Below, piece after piece: positions 30,134 through 38,994 of a DNA stretch of 64,000 bases. Location: NCBI RefSeq assembly GCF_009176705.1, contig NZ_AP021846.1, positions 3,132,001 through 3,196,000 on the forward strand, in the 5' to 3' direction. This DNA is from Pseudoalteromonas sp. A25 (GTDB taxonomy: Bacteria > Pseudomonadota > Gammaproteobacteria > Enterobacterales > Alteromonadaceae). The translations under genes were made by a program, and so were the position numbers. Position 1 is the first letter of the stretch. Every line of letters begins with the position of its first letter. Below the pieces are notes generated by a model. It did no database searches and was not told where the DNA came from. It saw nothing but the letters and a program-made list of their open reading frames with translations.

Positions 30134-30826
30134 CTATAAGGTCGCCTTTCGGTCATTGTAATATGCGATTAAACCATCGACCATGTCTTGGCAATAAGCA
30201 CGGATCCCTGATACCACCATATGCTTTTCTCCGCGCCCTACTTTAACCCCTTCACTAAACAAGTTAAACCGTAAAATAATTTTTCCACGCTTACCTTCAT
30301 AGTTGAACTCTGGGGTATCGGCTTCTAATTTCAGCTCTTTTACATCCAATCTATCTAGATGAATGGCCATTGACTCATAAATGACCATGGGGCGAGCAGG
30401 ATTAATCATCACCTGCTGTTTTGCCATAAGAGGAATAATCACATGAGGAAATGTCGTACCAGAAAACTCAACATAGTTTTTTGTTAAGCTCTCTACCAAA
30501 CTTTGACACGCGTTGTTTTCTCCATCACATTTAACACTCAACATCACCTTAGCGTCAGAAGTAATATCAAATGCTTCACTACCGACTGGAAAGTCGAGTT
30601 TAGAAGTTTCATCAACCATGCCAGCAAAGGTAAAGTGCATATTTTCACTCACGCCGTAACGTGCTAATACCAAAGAAAATAATAAATCTCCTGGTACGCA
30701 AAACTTTTTCGCATCAACATCATGCAAAGGGTTAAAATCATCAGCCACACGCTTTGCAAATTCGCTGCCTTGCTGGCGAGAGATCACAACCTGATCACCT
30801 TCTTGTTGGTAAAATTGACTTAACAT
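30134..30826 (-). CDS. Hotdog-fold-like conserved protein (DUF3581 family likely)
   Basis: This 230-aa protein looks like a conserved gammaproteobacterial family that I believe is DUF3581. Residues 29-36 read DDFNPLHD, which matches the active-site motif of MaoC/PhaJ enoyl-CoA hydratases (D-x-N-P-x-H, here Asp30 and His35). It is followed by a PGDLLFSLVLARYG helix in the place of the central hotdog helix. The C-terminal part ends in strands such as IILRFNLFSEGVKVGRGEKHMVVSG. A hydratase-like fold or activity on an acyl thioester is an inference. It stands alone between gltX and the helicase. Confidence 0.7.
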   Translation of the reverse strand: MLSQFYQQEGDQVVISRQQGSEFAKRVADDFNPLHDVDAKKFCVPGDLLFSLVLARYGVSENMHFTFAGMVDETSKLDFPVGSEAFDITSDAKVMLSVKCDGENNACQSLVESLTKNYVEFSGTTFPHVIIPLMAKQQVMINPARPMVIYESMAIHLDRLDVKELKLEADTPEFNYEGKRGKIILRFNLFSEGVKVGRGEKHMVVSGIRAYCQDMVDGLIAYYNDRKATL

Positions 30827-30913
30827 AAACCTTTTCTTTCATGATTATAAAACCGCGCTATGTTAGCAGAATATTACTAACTAGAGGTCATATCTGTTTA
30901 ATTTTATGCATAA

Positions 30914-30947
30914 TAAAAAAGCCGCATACTAAGTTATGCGGCTTTTT
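30914..30947 (-). terminator. gltX terminator
   Basis: GCCGCATA (30921-30928) pairs with TATGCGGC (30935-30942), flanked by A and T runs on both sides. On the minus strand it lies just after the gltX stop codon. Confidence 0.85.
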
Positions 30948-30970
30948 CTTTTAGTAATCATAAACGTAGA

Positions 30971-32455
30971 TTATGACTCTGGAAATTCTCTATAAGCTTT
31001 TTCGAGTTTCTTTGCCTGCTTTTTAGATACCCCAATGTGCGCTAACGCGACACGTAGGCGAGCACGCGACAGATCTGAACCTAAGATCTCCATCGCATCA
31101 ATGACCGATGTTGAAGATTGCTTTCCAGTAATCGCAACAAAAATAGGCTCAAGGAAGTCTTTAATTTTTAATTCATGGAAAGTCGCAACGCTTTTGGCAA
31201 TCGTAAAGATCTCCGATTTGTTCCAACTACGTAAACCTTCTAATTGCCATATAAAAAATTGCAGCGCTTGGCGAACCGTTTCTTCCTCTGCTTTACCTGC
31301 CGTTAATAACGCTGGATCATATTCAGGAATACCACCTACAAAGTGACCCGCAAGGTCAACCAGATCAGATAACGTATTTATACGCGCTTTCGCTTCAGGC
31401 AAGATACGACCAAGCGTTTGAGCATTAAACTTCCAATCAACAAAGCGCTGAATAAGTTCTTCGTCTGTTAAGTTTTCACGGATCCAAAGACCGTTTAACC
31501 AACTTAGCTTATCAACATCAAATACAGGGCCACCCAATGACACACGCTTCATGTCAAAATGTTCAATCATTTCAGCTAAAGTGAACTTTTCACGCTCATC
31601 AGGCATTGACCAGCCCATACGGCCTAGGTAGTTCAACACGGCTTCTGGTAAAAAGCCCATTTCTTTGTAGTAATTGATTGATGTTGGGTTCTTACGTTTA
31701 GATAGCTTTGATTTATCTGGGTTACGCAATAGTGGTAAATGCCCAAGCACCGGTGGCTGCCAACCAAAATCTTCATAAAGCTTTAGCAATTTAGGCGCAG
31801 AGTTGATCCATTCTTCACCACGGAAAATATGGCTGATCTGCATATGATGATCATCCACTACATTGGCTAAAAAGTACGTTGGGAAGCCATCTGCTTTTAG
31901 CAGCACCTGCATATCAACGTTTTCCCAAGGGATCTCAATTTCGCCTCGTAGGTAATCGTTGAACTTGAAGGTCCCTTCCTCTGGGATCTTCATGCGAATA
32001 ACATAAGGCTTACCAGCATCAAGGTTGGCTTTAACTTCGTCTTCGCTTAGCAATAAACCACGGCCATCATATTTAGGACGCAAGCCTTCTGCCATTTGCT
32101 GCTCGCGCATTTCATCCAACTCTTCTGCGGTTGCAAAACAGTAAAACGCTTTACCTTGTGCAACTAACTGGTGCGCATATTTTTTATATAAATCGCTACG
32201 CTCAGACTGGCGATAAGGGCCGAACTCGCCGCCAACATCGGGACCATGATCCCAATTTAGGCCTAACCAACGTAAGCTATCCATAATCGCTTGTTCTGAC
32301 TCTGGTGTACTACGTACTTGGTCAGTATCTTCGATACGTAAAACAAACTCCCCACCTTGCTGTTTAGCAAAACAGTAGTTAAAAAGGGCAATATAAGCGG
32401 TACCTAAATGCGGATCACCCGTAGGTGAAGGGGCAACACGAGTACGGATAGTCAT
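30971..32455 (-). CDS. gltX: Glutamyl-tRNA synthetase
   Basis: This class I synthetase loads glutamate on tRNA-Glu. The 494-aa protein has the HIGH-type motif [19 protein letters not shown] at its N-terminus and the KMSKS-type motif [14 protein letters not shown] (about residue 250). The C-terminal half is the helical anticodon-binding domain with [24 protein letters not shown] sequence near the end. Length and N-terminus are those of a discriminating GluRS rather than the shorter YadB-type GluQRS. Confidence 0.96.
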   Translation of the reverse strand: MTIRTRVAPSPTGDPHLGTAYIALFNYCFAKQQGGEFVLRIEDTDQVRSTPESEQAIMDSLRWLGLNWDHGPDVGGEFGPYRQSERSDLYKKYAHQLVAQGKAFYCFATAEELDEMREQQMAEGLRPKYDGRGLLLSEDEVKANLDAGKPYVIRMKIPEEGTFKFNDYLRGEIEIPWENVDMQVLLKADGFPTYFLANVVDDHHMQISHIFRGEEWINSAPKLLKLYEDFGWQPPVLGHLPLLRNPDKSKLSKRKNPTSINYYKEMGFLPEAVLNYLGRMGWSMPDEREKFTLAEMIEHFDMKRVSLGGPVFDVDKLSWLNGLWIRENLTDEELIQRFVDWKFNAQTLGRILPEAKARINTLSDLVDLAGHFVGGIPEYDPALLTAGKAEEETVRQALQFFIWQLEGLRSWNKSEIFTIAKSVATFHELKIKDFLEPIFVAITGKQSSTSVIDAMEILGSDLSRARLRVALAHIGVSKKQAKKLEKAYREFPES

Positions 32456-32552
32456 GGTGTTTCTCTTTAAATTTCTGACAATAGATGATGGGCGGTTATG
32501 CTAGCATAACCGCTTAGTAACTCAAACGCTCACACGTAGATAGTGGACTAAA

Positions 32553-32918
32553 TTATGCGGCTTGCTCGAGCTTTTCAAGGTAGTTTACAATATCACTTGA
32601 TTCGTATAGCCAAGTAACTTGGTTGTCCTGCTCTATACGCAAACAAGGCACTTTGACTTTCCCCCCTTGCTTCGCAAGTTCATCTCTAAAGTGCGGGTTA
32701 TTTTTCGCATCGCGAGTTTCAATTTTAAGCCCTTGTCGCTTAATAGCACGACGAACTTTGACACAAAAGGGGCACGCTTTAAATTGATACAGCTTCAAAT
32801 TTTGCGTATGAGCGTCTAACCTTTTTTGCTCATCAGAAGGACGCTTTTTGCCACGTGGAGTAAATATAAAATCAAGCAACAATATAATGCGCCCCAAAAA
32901 CCAACGTATAAACTTCAT
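32553..32918 (-). CDS. Glutaredoxin-like protein with N-terminal membrane anchor
   Basis: This 121-aa protein has a thioredoxin-fold domain with the dithiol motif CPFC (YQFKACPFCVKVRRAIKR) and a typical glutaredoxin end with KVPCLRIEQ and a C-terminal LYESSDIVNYLE. Residues about 2-18 form a hydrophobic segment (FIRWFLGRIILLLDFIF) and then a basic stretch, so it is probably bound to the inner membrane with the redox domain in the cytoplasm. The start at 32918 has GGGAG five bases upstream and is preferred over 32930. Cytoplasmic glutathione-linked disulfide reduction is inferred from the family. Confidence 0.8.
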   Translation of the reverse strand: MKFIRWFLGRIILLLDFIFTPRGKKRPSDEQKRLDAHTQNLKLYQFKACPFCVKVRRAIKRQGLKIETRDAKNNPHFRDELAKQGGKVKVPCLRIEQDNQVTWLYESSDIVNYLEKLEQAA

Positions 32919-32964
32919 GTTCGCTCCCATTAATAAACTTTAATGGGCGCTATAATAACACAGC

Positions 32965-33942
32965 CTAAAACAATTCAATATCGCCAGTTTGCTGCACTTT
33001 GTCTACGTAATTTAAACTAGAAAATGCGGTTACACGATTACGGCCAACTGACTTTGAGTGATAGAGCGCTCTGTCTGCACGGTCAACGTAATCAGATACT
33101 TGTACCCCTTCATTTATTTCTGTCACGCCCAAACTAATTGTGACATTATTCACTTGTGGAAAGCGCGTTGATGCAATCACCTCTCGTACATTGTCTAACT
33201 TATCAAGTGCTTCACCTTCATTTTTACACGGAAACACCATTGCAAACTCTTCTCCGCCATATCGAAAAACATAGTCACCAATACGAAAGTTGCTTTTTAA
33301 CAACTGTGCCACCAGCAATATCACCTCATCACCAATCACATGACCGTAAGTATCATTAACAAGTTTAAAGTGATCGATGTCTGCCATTGCTAGATACCAA
33401 CATATGTCGTTGCAGTGCTCTCTGACCAACCATGCTTCTTTTCCTGCGACAATTTCTAACACCTTTTCATCAAATGTTTGCCGGTTTAATAGTTGTGTAA
33501 GTGGATCGATCCGTGCGTATTGTAAAGTGGCTAGCTGATGCACATAAATATTAAGTATATGACTGAGCACGTTATGCTCTGAATTAGATATGAGTGTGTT
33601 TTGGGTCACAACCAAAAACCCCAACACAAGGCCTTGATAGCGTATTGGCAATACTTGCATCTGAGCTAAACTAAGCACTTGCACATCATGATTAAGTTTG
33701 TTTAAGCGCTCAAGAAGTGAAGGAACATCAATGTGTTCACAACAAGGCATCTGTTTTGATGTGAAGATTAAACATGGCACTTGTTGTATTGATAAACTTT
33801 TGCTGAAGAAAAACGCAAACGAACAAGTTTTACCTAAAACGGTTGATAAGATAATCGCTAAACACTTATCAAGGGTATGTTCACTATTTTGCGAAACAAG
33901 CTCAATTGTCCACTCATACCCGCATGATGAGACCTTACTCAT
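32965..33942 (-). CDS. Diguanylate cyclase (GGDEF)
   Basis: The C-terminal GGDEF domain of this 325-aa protein has the active-site motif YGGEEFAMVFP, and an I-site RxxD (RIGD) five residues before it, so it is predicted to make c-di-GMP from GTP with product inhibition. The N-terminal about 150 residues form a GAF-like sensory domain without membrane helices, so it is likely cytoplasmic. The ATG at 33942 has GAGGAA upstream and is preferred over 33963. It follows proB with 73 nt between them, perhaps with some read-through, but no functional link is evident. Confidence 0.9.
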   Translation of the reverse strand: MSKVSSCGYEWTIELVSQNSEHTLDKCLAIILSTVLGKTCSFAFFFSKSLSIQQVPCLIFTSKQMPCCEHIDVPSLLERLNKLNHDVQVLSLAQMQVLPIRYQGLVLGFLVVTQNTLISNSEHNVLSHILNIYVHQLATLQYARIDPLTQLLNRQTFDEKVLEIVAGKEAWLVREHCNDICWYLAMADIDHFKLVNDTYGHVIGDEVILLVAQLLKSNFRIGDYVFRYGGEEFAMVFPCKNEGEALDKLDNVREVIASTRFPQVNNVTISLGVTEINEGVQVSDYVDRADRALYHSKSVGRNRVTAFSSLNYVDKVQQTGDIELF

Positions 33943-34015
33943 TGGCTTCCTCACCTCATTCACAGTAAGTATAAGCTTAGCGTATGGTGCTCATTTTGCA
34001 TGCGTTCAACTGGCT

Positions 34016-35116
34016 TTATAATAAAACCATATCATCTCTGTGGATCACAACACTGGACGCTTTGTAGCCCAGTGCACAAGCAATTTCAGCGCTATGGCAC
34101 CCCTTGATGGTATCCAGCTCTCTATCTGAAAAACCACACAATCCTTTAGCAATAGCCTGTCCACTGGTATCCATGACGGTGATTAAATCCCCCCTTACAA
34201 ATTGCCCAGTTATGGCAACAATCCCCTTAGCTAATAGGCTAGCCCCTTGTGTAGCGATTGCTCGACATGCCCCCTCATCTACTATTACGGTTCCGGTCGA
34301 CTTTGGCGCTGATAAAAGCCATTTTTTGCGGCCTTCAACGGGGGCATCAAAACGCATAAATGTAGTGCTTTGTGCCTCTTTTGCCATAACCTTTAGCACT
34401 ATATTCGCTTCACTACCTTTAGCTATCACCGTCTCAATGCCGGCGCGCTGCGCAATATCTGCTGCTTGCAACTTAGTTGCCATACCGCCTGTGCCCAAAG
34501 TTGTACCACTGCCACCCGCCAATGCGCGTAAGTCATCATCTATACGGTTTACTTGGGCAATTAATTCGGCTTCAGGGTTAGTACGAGGGTCTGCGGTGAA
34601 TAAACCGACCTGATCAGTCAACAGGATCAACTTGCTTGCGTTAGCTAAAATAGCCACCATCGCAGATAAATTGTCGTTATCACCTACTTTAATTTCGCTA
34701 GTCGCTACAGCATCATTTTCATTAATGATAGGGATCACTTGATGTTTTAGCAGCTGTGTGAGGGTGTCTCTGGCCGTTAGATATCGTTCACGATGTTCTA
34801 CATCAGCTCTCGTAAGCAGCATTTGTGCAACGGGAATATCGTACAGAGCAAATAAAGTTTGCCATAAATGAATAAGCTGACCTTGCCCTATTGCGGCCAA
34901 CATTTGTTTTTCTGAAATAGAATCGCCACAGGGCTGAGCTAATTGAGAACGACCAGCGGCAACTGCCCCACTAGAAACCAATACAATTTGATGACCTTGT
35001 TTTTTTAGTTCAGCACATTGGCGAACCAGCTCAACCATGCGCGGTTTGTTTAAGTGAACATCTCCCGCAGTAAGCACACTAGTTCCCAATTTTATTACTA
35101 TTATTTGCTGCCCCAT
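34016..35116 (-). CDS. proB: Glutamate 5-kinase
   Basis: ProB phosphorylates glutamate in the first step of proline synthesis. The 366-aa protein has the amino-acid kinase domain (VIKLGTSVLT at the N-terminus, VLVSSGAVAAGR, INENDAVAT, GTGGMATKLQAA) and a C-terminal PUA domain (about 275-355). Proline feedback inhibition is typical of the family. ProA, usually the next gene, is not adjacent: a diguanylate cyclase gene follows instead. ProA must be elsewhere if the pathway is complete. Confidence 0.95.
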   Translation of the reverse strand: MGQQIIVIKLGTSVLTAGDVHLNKPRMVELVRQCAELKKQGHQIVLVSSGAVAAGRSQLAQPCGDSISEKQMLAAIGQGQLIHLWQTLFALYDIPVAQMLLTRADVEHRERYLTARDTLTQLLKHQVIPIINENDAVATSEIKVGDNDNLSAMVAILANASKLILLTDQVGLFTADPRTNPEAELIAQVNRIDDDLRALAGGSGTTLGTGGMATKLQAADIAQRAGIETVIAKGSEANIVLKVMAKEAQSTTFMRFDAPVEGRKKWLLSAPKSTGTVIVDEGACRAIATQGASLLAKGIVAITGQFVRGDLITVMDTSGQAIAKGLCGFSDRELDTIKGCHSAEIACALGYKASSVVIHRDDMVLL

Positions 35117-35347
35117 AGCCCTATTCCAGTATTTAAAAAAGCAGTTATATCAAAGCCTGCGCGTGGCACAAGTTAATTTTGTTCATCTATGACTATGATG
35201 ATAAAATCGCACGTCACTTTAAAGGCTTACACGTTGTAAAAGCACGGTTTATCAAGTGATAAATAAAACGCGTAAATGACTTTAATGATCAGCATCAATA
35301 ATTGTTTGCTAAAAAAGCATCACACTGATAGGCGGGAGATTACATAC

Positions 35348-35557
35348 ATGAAAACACATTCAAAACGCAAAGAGCTGATCATGCTACCACTTTTACTTGT
35401 GACTATCTTATTATGCATAGGTGGGCATTACATCTTACAACCCAACTACCAAGACAGCCATATCGCAGAGTATGCATTAGCAGCGTTACCATTTCTAATG
35501 TTTGCCATTGTGCTTATTGCCATTAAAATTGCGATAAAAGCAGATAAGCACGAGTAA
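35348..35557 (+). CDS. Small two-helix membrane protein
   Basis: This 69-aa protein has a basic N-terminus (MKTHSKRKEL) and two membrane helices, about residues 11-30 and 42-62, with a short polar loop and a charged end. The ATG at 35348 has GGGAG about 9 nt ahead. The open frame extends to 35276 without a ribosome site. I do not recognise the family. It converges on the DUF1543-type gene with a 4-nt gap. Confidence 0.55.
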   Translation: MKTHSKRKELIMLPLLLVTILLCIGGHYILQPNYQDSHIAEYALAALPFLMFAIVLIAIKIAIKADKHE

Positions 35558-35561
35558 ATGC

Positions 35562-36062
35562 TCACAGGATATGATAACCAAACCAATCCGGTGACAAAGC
35601 TTGGTTTTTGCCACTTGGCTTTAACTCAATAAAGTACTGTTCATCTAGTAAGTCAATGGCAAAGCAGTCGTCCACATCATGTAAGTTGTCTTTATGAAGG
35701 TGGCTCATGCCACTGAGTAACTGTTGTTTGGCTTTTGCTTTAGCCTCATGCGTATTGTGTGCAACAAACAAAGCAAAATCATGCTGCTCAGCTAAGCGCT
35801 CTGGCACATACGCTCCCATGTTTACAAAGTACAGTTTGAGTGAGTGTTCAGGCCGCTTTTTAGTCAAGCTTACTTCATACCCATCAACATGCTTTATTGC
35901 AACATAAGCGTCCATATGCACAGCGGCTTTATCACCAACCCATTGTGCTTTTAACTTTTGATAGCAAGCTTCAATTTTATCGCCAATCACAAAACGTACA
36001 TCGTGCATTTCAATATGGCAGCCATTCACTCGACCGCCTAAATAGACCATAAACAACTGCAT
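35562..36062 (-). CDS. DUF1543-type protein
   Basis: This 166-aa protein starts MQLFMVYLGGRVNGCHIEMHD, which fits the N-terminal pattern of the DUF1543 family (LGG...HIExHD). No catalytic motif or membrane segment is obvious, so it is probably cytoplasmic. Its function is unknown. The start at 36062 is preferred over the upstream in-frame 36086 because the family begins there. It is divergent from the amidohydrolase gene. Confidence 0.65.
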   Translation of the reverse strand: MQLFMVYLGGRVNGCHIEMHDVRFVIGDKIEACYQKLKAQWVGDKAAVHMDAYVAIKHVDGYEVSLTKKRPEHSLKLYFVNMGAYVPERLAEQHDFALFVAHNTHEAKAKAKQQLLSGMSHLHKDNLHDVDDCFAIDLLDEQYFIELKPSGKNQALSPDWFGYHIL

Positions 36063-36168
36063 TGTAAGTTTCTCTTTTAACAACAAACTTCAATCATATC
36101 ATTATTTTGAGTCAATCTTAAAACTAAGTTATGGTGGGTAATAATGACAATATAAAAATAGGCCCACC

Positions 36169-37809
36169 ATGAAACTGTTCGCAAGTCTTGCTATTTTACT
36201 GTGCAGCACCATCAGCTATGCGCAAACCACAATTATTCATAATATTCACGGTTACACCCCTACCCTAAAAGGAGATTTAAATGAATTTAAAGTGTTGGTT
36301 TTTAAAGACGGAAAAGTCGTAAAAACTGGCGAACAAGACATTATAAAAGAGTTCCCTCAGGCAACTAAAATAGATGGCAAAGGCCACACAATGTTACCCG
36401 GTTTAATCGATGCACATGGCCATGTTATTGGTTTAGGTAACAACTTACTCAGGTTAGATGTCAGGGGCCTTAAATCAGTCTCAGCCATTGGAAAAAAGCT
36501 ACGAGAATACGCTAAGAGCGCGCCCAAAGGATGGTTAATTGGTAGAGGCTGGGATCAAACCCTGTGGCCAGATAAACAGTTCCCAACCGCGAAACAGTTA
36601 GACCAATATGTTAGTGACCGGCCAGTCGTCCTAACTCGAGTAGACGGGCACGCTATATGGGTTAACAGTAAAGCAATGGCACTGGCTGGCGTTGATAAAA
36701 ATGCAAAGGCGCCTGCAGGCGGAGAAATAATTCGCCTATCAAACCAACACCCAAGCGGTATTTTCATTGATAAAGCAGAGCAACTTATCAAAAGTCATAT
36801 TCCTCCCGTAACGCCAGAGCAACGACAACTTGCTTTAAATAAAGCGGGCCAACACTTACTCAGTTTGGGTATCACATCAACGCATGATGCAGGGATTGAG
36901 TATGCAACCTGGCGCCTTTACCAGCAACGCGCTGAGCAACATACTCTTCCACTAAGAATTTATGCGATGTTGAGCGCCGACGATGAGCGCTTATCGGAAA
37001 TGCTCAAACAAGGCGTAATCAAAGACAAAGGTGATTTTTTAAGTATCCGCAGCGTTAAGATTTATGCTGATGGCGCATTGGGTAGCCGAGGCGCAGCACT
37101 GTTAGAAGACTACCATGATAGGAAAAACCATAAGGGCCTCATGTTAGAGACACAAGCGCAGCTAGAATCATTGCTTAAACAAAGTTTCGCTCACGGCTAC
37201 AGTGCACACACTCATGCAATTGGCGACAAAGCCAACCGCACGGTGCTTGATAGCTACGAGAACATATTTAAAACGGTTGGTGGCAAACTGCTACGTAACC
37301 GTATAGAGCACGCACAAATAGTTCATCCAGACGATATTCCAAGGTTTAAAACACTCAGCATTATCCCTTCAATGCAACCAATCCATGCAACATCAGATAT
37401 GCATATGGCCGAGCAGCGCTTGAATGAGCAACAACTTCGCGGAGCTTACGCTTGGCAAACATTTTTAAAACAGGGGAGTAAAATAGCTGCTGGCTCTGAC
37501 TTTCCGGTTGAATTAGCAAACCCATTTTTTGGTTTACATGCAGCGATCACTCGCATGTCTCGTGATGACAAACCTGAAAAGGGCTGGCGAGCTCAAGAAA
37601 AGCTAAACAAAGAGCAGGCATTAAGCGCATTTACGATTGATGCAGCCTACAGCGCATTTCAAGAGTACAAGTTAGGCAGTTTAGAAAAAGGTAAGTGGGC
37701 TGATTTTATTTTAATCGACAAAGACTATTTTAAAATGGATAAAACTGATATTGATGAGATAAACGTGATGCAAACTTGGCTTGGCGGACGCTTAGTCTAT
37801 CAGCGCTAG
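36169..37809 (+). CDS. Exported amidohydrolase (YtcJ-like)
   Basis: This 546-aa metal-dependent hydrolase belongs to the amidohydrolase-3 (YtcJ) group. A Sec signal peptide (MKLFASLAILLCSTISYAQ) places it in the periplasm. Metal-binding motifs are GLIDAHGHVIG (HxH), HTHAIGDKANR, RIEHAQIVHPDD and AAGSDFPVE. YtcJ-like proteins are often annotated as amidohydrolases with unknown substrate, and no neighbour points to one here. The C-terminus shows the usual LGSLEKGKWADFILID return of the amidohydrolase beta-sandwich. Confidence 0.88.
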   Translation: MKLFASLAILLCSTISYAQTTIIHNIHGYTPTLKGDLNEFKVLVFKDGKVVKTGEQDIIKEFPQATKIDGKGHTMLPGLIDAHGHVIGLGNNLLRLDVRGLKSVSAIGKKLREYAKSAPKGWLIGRGWDQTLWPDKQFPTAKQLDQYVSDRPVVLTRVDGHAIWVNSKAMALAGVDKNAKAPAGGEIIRLSNQHPSGIFIDKAEQLIKSHIPPVTPEQRQLALNKAGQHLLSLGITSTHDAGIEYATWRLYQQRAEQHTLPLRIYAMLSADDERLSEMLKQGVIKDKGDFLSIRSVKIYADGALGSRGAALLEDYHDRKNHKGLMLETQAQLESLLKQSFAHGYSAHTHAIGDKANRTVLDSYENIFKTVGGKLLRNRIEHAQIVHPDDIPRFKTLSIIPSMQPIHATSDMHMAEQRLNEQQLRGAYAWQTFLKQGSKIAAGSDFPVELANPFFGLHAAITRMSRDDKPEKGWRAQEKLNKEQALSAFTIDAAYSAFQEYKLGSLEKGKWADFILIDKDYFKMDKTDIDEINVMQTWLGGRLVYQR

Positions 37810-37817
37810 GCTAGAAG

Positions 37818-37850
37818 AGCTGCATAGCGGTTAGTGCGCTCTATGCAGCT
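37818..37850. terminator. Terminator-like hairpin between converging genes
   Basis: AGCTGCATAG (37818-37827) pairs with CTATGCAGCT (37841-37850). One arm lies inside the end of the minus-strand gene. It has no clear T tract, so its role in ending transcription is tentative. Confidence 0.4.
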
Positions 37851-38046
37851 TATACAAATGGTAAATATTTACCAATGCCAGTAGTCCATTAGTAAAGGCA
37901 ACTGGCCACGCACTGATCATTACACCATAAATTGTAAAACACACGCACCCAGTTAAATTAAACCAACGTAGCTTAATCACATTGCTCATCATTAAAGAGA
38001 TCACTAAAAAAACAGAGGCGATATAACCTAAATATTCCCAAGTCAT
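37831..38046 (-). CDS. Small membrane protein, YgjV-like
   Basis: This 71-aa protein has three short hydrophobic segments (about residues 5-22, 30-45 and 47-65), with RWFNLTGCVCFTIYGVMISAWPVAFTN in the middle (quoted parts: RWFNLTGCVCF and IYGVMISAWPVAFTN). The F-x-x-Y-G and W-P-V-x-x-T-N pattern is like YgjV-type inner membrane proteins. The function is unknown. It is divergent from the YeiL-like regulator, with a 250-nt gap. Confidence 0.6.
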   Translation of the reverse strand: MTWEYLGYIASVFLVISLMMSNVIKLRWFNLTGCVCFTIYGVMISAWPVAFTNGLLALVNIYHLYKLHRAH

Positions 38047-38270
38047 TTGTTCTCTCCGAAAAGTTGGGTTAGCATAGTGGGTCGCGTGATAACGATGTAT
38101 GTATGGTTTAAGCCTAGAATAAAAAAACTAACTCACAAACCCCTTTAAATTAGTACCCTAGTAAGCTCTAACACGGGATTGGGGGGCTAAACGAGAAAAC
38201 CTCAATAGCAAGCGTGAGTTAGCATAAAAATCATTAAGGCCATGCTATCTTTATTCAATATTAATAAATA

Positions 38271-38282
38271 GGACATATGTCC
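38271..38282. promoter_or_regulatory. Palindromic operator candidate
   Basis: GGACATATGTCC is a perfect 12-bp palindrome that ends 14 nt before the start of the YeiL-like regulator gene. A site in this position suits autoregulation. It is not the CRP or FNR consensus. Confidence 0.4.
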
Positions 38283-38296
38283 GAAGAGCCATCTAG

Positions 38297-38953
38297 ATGT
38301 TTCAATATCATTTTTCAACCAACCTTGTGGAACAATTGCTAAGCTTTGCTGGTAATGCGTTTATACACAGTAAAAAAGACGTCTTAATCCACCAAGACGA
38401 GCCTTTAACTAAATTAATTTTAGTACGCAGTGGCACGGTTTCTTTTAGTTATGATGTTGGCAACGGTCGTCGCCTACTGCTCGGACAGCTAGACTGTAAC
38501 AATACGCTCATAGGCGAAATAGAAGCGCTCAATAACCAGCCGTGTATTTATACAGTAACCTGTTTGAGCGATGTGCAATATAATTTAATTGAGCTGAAGC
38601 ATTGGCGTCAACTGTTGCTAGACCAACCTGAGCTAAGCCTTTATACAGCGCAAACCATCGCAGCCAAGTTTGCAGAAAATCAAAAAATAAACCTTGATAA
38701 GTTGCTACTACCTTTGAGTTACAATATAGCCAAAGATTGCTTGTTGAGAGCGGAAAACAACAATCCAACGTTGCTACGAGCCTACCCGACAGTCAACGCA
38801 GAAGCAGAGCGCTTTGCAACCACTGAGCGAGCCTACAGACGCGTTGTAACAGAACTGGTTGATAAAGGGCTTATCGTGAGAAGTAACGAGGGATTAAAGC
38901 CGGTAGATTTAGATGCACTACAAGATTTTGTTGATAGCTTTGCACAAATATAA
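38297..38953 (+). CDS. Crp/Fnr-family regulator, YeiL-like
   Basis: This 218-aa protein has an N-terminal cyclic-nucleotide-binding-type beta roll (LVRSGTVSFSYDVGNGRRLLLGQL, quoted parts: LVRSGTVSF and GNGRRLLLGQLD) and a C-terminal HTH (AEAERFATTERAYRRVVTEL). The pattern IGEIEALNNQPC resembles E. coli YeiL (IGEIELIDKD). No N-terminal cysteine cluster for an Fe-S cluster is seen, so it is not an FNR-type oxygen sensor. Target genes are unknown; the divergent YgjV-like gene is a candidate. Confidence 0.75.
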   Translation: MFQYHFSTNLVEQLLSFAGNAFIHSKKDVLIHQDEPLTKLILVRSGTVSFSYDVGNGRRLLLGQLDCNNTLIGEIEALNNQPCIYTVTCLSDVQYNLIELKHWRQLLLDQPELSLYTAQTIAAKFAENQKINLDKLLLPLSYNIAKDCLLRAENNNPTLLRAYPTVNAEAERFATTERAYRRVVTELVDKGLIVRSNEGLKPVDLDALQDFVDSFAQI

Positions 38954-38955
38954 TA

Positions 38956-38983
38956 ACTAAGCTGGTTAACTCACCAGCTTAGT
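38956..38983. terminator. Shared terminator hairpin
   Basis: An 11-bp stem (ACTAAGCTGGT with ACCAGCTTAGT) and a 6-nt loop sit between the converging regulator and phosphoribosyltransferase genes. It has no long T tract, so it may end transcription weakly on either strand. Confidence 0.5.
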
Positions 38984-38994
38984 GTAAACAAGCG

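Noticed and set aside
34104..34613. A 169-aa open frame antisense to proB
   Set aside because: It is a shadow of the proB reading frame with no recognisable domain or ribosome site.
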